From assembly GCA_021807465.1 (NCBI GenBank), contig JAKBCX010000077.1, forward strand, positions 1 through 7,007: a DNA stretch of 7,007 bases, given 5' to 3'. This DNA comes from Pseudomonadota bacterium. Its GTDB lineage: Bacteria > Pseudomonadota > Alphaproteobacteria > Acetobacterales > Acetobacteraceae. The position numbers were made by a program, and so were the translations under genes. This document shows positions 4,811 through 7,007 of this stretch, one piece after another. Positions within the stretch are counted from its first letter, which is position 1. Each line of letters begins with the position of its first letter. The notes below the pieces were generated by a model. The model worked only from the letters and a program-made list of their open reading frames with translations. It was not told the origin of the DNA and did not search any database.

Positions 4811-6186
4811 GTCCGGATTCGATTATGGGGCCAGGTGAAGACCTGGCCACCAAAGCCGCCCTGATGGCGCAAAGCGATTATGTGGAAGCCTTTGTGGTGG
4901 ACGTTAACGGCGTTCTGCGCGGCAAATGGCTGCAACCGGATAAGAGCAAGGCTCTGCTCGGCGCCGGTGTTGCCATTCCGCGTTCGGTGTTTTTGCTCGA
5001 CATATGGGGCAATGACATTTTGGATGGCGGCATTGCCCACGAAACAGGCGACCCGGATGGGCTGTGCGTGGCCGTGCCGCAGACCATTACGCGCATGGGC
5101 TGGGCCGAAGGCAATGTAACCCAGGCGCTGCTGACGATGCGTGAGGCCGATGGCAGCAATTTCTTCCTGGACCCGCGCGGCGTGCTGGCAAATGTGCTGG
5201 CACGCTATAAGGCCATAGGGCTGGCCCCGGCGCTGGGGGTGGAGCTGGAATTCTACCTGGTGGTTGCCGACAAGCATGGCGGGTTGAAAATTGCCCCGCG
5301 CGGCGCCGATGAATCGGGCTGGCGCGGATGGCATGTGGATACCGAGGGGCTTGGCGAAATCCGCGAATACGAGCCGATTTTGCGCGAGATGATGGCCTGC
5401 GCGAAAGTGCAGGGCATTGCGCTGGAGACGCTCGTTTCAGAAAACGGGCCGGGCCAGTTTGAGGTGACGCTGAAATATTCTTCCGATGTGATGCGGATGG
5501 CGGATAATGCCATATTGTTCAAACGCACCATTAAGGAGATTTCGCGCAAGCATGGGCTGATTGCCACTTTCATGGCCAAGCCTTACGGGCATTGCGCGGG
5601 GTCTGGCATGCATGTTCACATGTCGGTGCAGGATGCGGCGGGGCGGAATATTTTCGCCGGCACCGCCGAGCGTGGCTCGGAGCGTATTTACCATGCCGTG
5701 GGCGGCATTATCCGCGCCATGCCGGATACGATGATTACGCTGGCGCCGCATGCGAACTCTTACCGCCGCTTCGCGCCCGGTGTGCATGCGCCCACCTATG
5801 GCGATTGGGGGCACGATAACCGCATGGCCGCGCTGCGCGTGATTACCGCGGAGCCGGACGCGACGCGGCTGGAGCACCGTGTGGCCGGGGCGGATTGCAA
5901 CCCGTATTTGGCCTTTGCCTCGCTGCTTGGTTCCGCCCTGATTGGGCTGGAGCAGAAGCTGGACCCAGGCCCGGAAAGCCATGGGACAACGCGCAGCCCG
6001 GATGCGCCGCCGCTGCCCATTGCATGGTCGAGCGCGGTGGACAGATTCGCGGGGTCCGAGGTGGTTGGCCAGATTTTCGGGACCGAGTTCCAGCGCCTTT
6101 ACACCGCCTGTAAGCGGCAGGAGATTTCGGAAATGCGCAAGCGGATTTCTGACGTTGAATATGATGCCTACCTGACCAACGCATAA
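4807..6186 (+). CDS. puuA: Glutamine-synthetase-family gamma-glutamylputrescine synthetase
   Basis: The 459-residue protein belongs to the GS-III-like/PuuA branch and is predicted to ligate glutamate to putrescine using ATP. The beta-grasp domain has VDVNGVLRGKWL near 31-42. The catalytic domain has metal ligands E146 and E148 (GVELEFYL), E212 and E219 (SENGPGQFEV), H269 (GSGMHVHMS) and E356 (RLEHRVAGADCNPYLA), plus the substrate loop NSYRRFAPG at 317-325. The tyrosine adenylylation motif NLYDLPPEE of housekeeping GlnA is absent, arguing against a glutamine-synthesis role. The GTG start overlaps the aminotransferase stop by four bases, and an in-frame ATG at 4825 is an alternative. In Pseudomonas the equivalent is called SpuI. 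Co-transcription with spuC and aguB supports putrescine as substrate, though another amine acceptor cannot be excluded. Confidence 0.87.
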   Translation: MSPDSIMGPGEDLATKAALMAQSDYVEAFVVDVNGVLRGKWLQPDKSKALLGAGVAIPRSVFLLDIWGNDILDGGIAHETGDPDGLCVAVPQTITRMGWAEGNVTQALLTMREADGSNFFLDPRGVLANVLARYKAIGLAPALGVELEFYLVVADKHGGLKIAPRGADESGWRGWHVDTEGLGEIREYEPILREMMACAKVQGIALETLVSENGPGQFEVTLKYSSDVMRMADNAILFKRTIKEISRKHGLIATFMAKPYGHCAGSGMHVHMSVQDAAGRNIFAGTAERGSERIYHAVGGIIRAMPDTMITLAPHANSYRRFAPGVHAPTYGDWGHDNRMAALRVITAEPDATRLEHRVAGADCNPYLAFASLLGSALIGLEQKLDPGPESHGTTRSPDAPPLPIAWSSAVDRFAGSEVVGQIFGTEFQRLYTACKRQEISEMRKRISDVEYDAYLTNA

Positions 6187-6196
6187 GAACTGGCAC

Positions 6197-7007
6197 ATGA
6201 GAAACGTAACCGTAGCCGCCACGCAGATGGCATGCTCCGCCGGTAAGGCGGAGAATATCGCGCGGGCCGAGAAACTGGTGCGGCAGGCCGCCGCCCAGGG
6301 AGCGCAGATTATTTTAATACAGGAACTTTTTGAGAGCCTGTATTTCTGCCAGGACCAGATTTACGATTTCCTGAATCTTGCATCGCCGCTGGAGGAAAAT
6401 GCGGCGATCAAGCATTTCGCGCCCATCGCCAAGGAGCTTGGCGTGGTGCTGCCAATGTCTGTTTACGAGCGGGCGGGGCAGAGCAATTTCAATACCGTCG
6501 CGATTATCGATGCCGATGGCAGCGTGCTGGGGCATTACCGCAAGTCGCACATTCCCGACGGGCCGGGATATTCGGAGAAGTTTTACTTCTCGCCGGGGGA
6601 TACCGGGTTTAGGGTGTGGGATACGAAATATGCCAGGATTGGCGTAGGGATTTGCTGGGACCAGTGGTTTCCCGAAAGCGCCCGCGCCATGGCGCTGATG
6701 GGGGCGGAGTTGCTATTTTATCCCACCGCCATTGGCTCCGAGCCGCAGGATGCCACGCTGGATTCCTCGGGCCATTGGCAGCGCACCATGCAGGGCCATG
6801 CCGCTGCTAATCTTACGCCGCTGGTGGCCTCTAACCGTATTGGCACCGAGGCCGGGCAGAAGGGCACGTCCCTCACCTTCTATGGCTCCTCCTTTATTGC
6901 CGGGCCTACCGGCGAAAAAGTGAAAGAGGCGGACAGGGCAACGGAATCCGTGCTCGTGCATACGTTCAATCTGGACCATATCGCCCATATGCGAAACAGT
7001 TGGGGCG
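6197..7007 (+). CDS. aguB: N-carbamoylputrescine amidase (3' end beyond the window)
   Basis: The visible 270 residues cover most of a nitrilase-superfamily enzyme of about 290 residues that hydrolyses N-carbamoylputrescine to putrescine, CO2 and ammonia (EC 3.5.1.53), in the cytoplasm. The catalytic triad is present: E43 (LIQELFESLYFCQ), K116 (HYRKSHIPDGPGYSEKFYFSPGD) and C153 (GVGICWDQWFPESAR). The last two motifs are characteristic of the AguB subgroup rather than of general nitrilases or beta-ureidopropionase. The ATG lies 10 nt after the puuA stop. No clear Shine-Dalgarno is seen, but the N-terminus MRNVTVAATQMACS is conserved in the family and fixes the start. No stop codon occurs before position 7007. 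The usual partner, agmatine deiminase (aguA), would be expected downstream. Confidence 0.93.
   Translation, partial: MRNVTVAATQMACSAGKAENIARAEKLVRQAAAQGAQIILIQELFESLYFCQDQIYDFLNLASPLEENAAIKHFAPIAKELGVVLPMSVYERAGQSNFNTVAIIDADGSVLGHYRKSHIPDGPGYSEKFYFSPGDTGFRVWDTKYARIGVGICWDQWFPESARAMALMGAELLFYPTAIGSEPQDATLDSSGHWQRTMQGHAAANLTPLVASNRIGTEAGQKGTSLTFYGSSFIAGPTGEKVKEADRATESVLVHTFNLDHIAHMRNSWG

Noticed and set aside
4807..6186. Housekeeping glutamine synthetase (glnA)
   Set aside because: The adenylylation-loop motif of GlnA is absent. The sequence style is that of the PuuA/SpuI branch, and the gene is embedded in a polyamine operon with no glnB neighbour.
1..7007. Mobile element, prophage, CRISPR array, tRNA or rRNA
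   Set aside because: No transposase, integrase or phage motif, no regularly spaced repeats with spacers, and no cloverleaf or rRNA signature was seen. The only repeats are the short hairpin elements at 2007-2147.

Overview
The window is GC-rich DNA with tightly packed genes, and everything in it fits an alphaproteobacterium. Two things point to Rhodospirillales, probably an Acetobacteraceae-like acidophile. These are the protein sequences and the intergenic hairpin repeats of the 'ggggtccagggggc...' style that are common in that family. The genus cannot be fixed from the sequence alone. No transposase, phage gene, CRISPR array, tRNA or rRNA is visible.

Layout. Positions 1-48 are the last codons of an upstream gene. 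Its stop overlaps the GTG start of an AlkB-type DNA/RNA demethylase gene (45-671). A regulatory gap (672-857) precedes alanine dehydrogenase (ald, 858-1982). It holds a promoter-like pair of boxes whose 17-nt spacer is almost filled by a perfect palindrome. Ald converges on a WD40-repeat protein gene on the minus strand (about 2169-3164). The gap between them (1983-2168) carries two copies of one two-hairpin repeat in opposite orientation, probably acting as a bidirectional terminator. A divergent gap (3165-3433) separates the WD40 gene from a three-gene plus-strand operon: a class III aminotransferase like SpuC (3434-4810), a gamma-glutamylputrescine-synthetase-like glutamine synthetase homologue (4807-6186), and N-carbamoylputrescine amidase (6197 to beyond the window end).

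How the genes work together. The operon reads as agmatine/putrescine catabolism. The amidase releases putrescine from N-carbamoylputrescine. Putrescine can then be deaminated with pyruvate by the aminotransferase or gamma-glutamylated by the GS homologue. The aminotransferase reaction yields alanine from pyruvate. Alanine dehydrogenase can turn alanine back into pyruvate and ammonium, so the nearby ald may be functionally linked, although it is a separate transcription unit.

Most interesting signal. The 5' leader of the operon (about 3257-3433) has riboswitch- or attenuator-like architecture. A perfect 9-bp pairing (3355-3363 with 3416-3424) reaches into the Shine-Dalgarno sequence of the aminotransferase gene. 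An inner 8-bp hairpin (3366-3391) competes with an upstream 7-base arm (3348-3354). A 35-codon ORF (3257-3364) ends in Ser-Pro-Pro-Arg-Ile-stop, with its stop codon at the end of the left arm of the SD-masking stem. I do not recognise this as a known riboswitch class. Next to a polyamine operon it is a candidate metabolite-sensing leader or arrest-peptide system. All of this comes from reading base complementarity by eye; none of it has been tested by folding software or comparative analysis.
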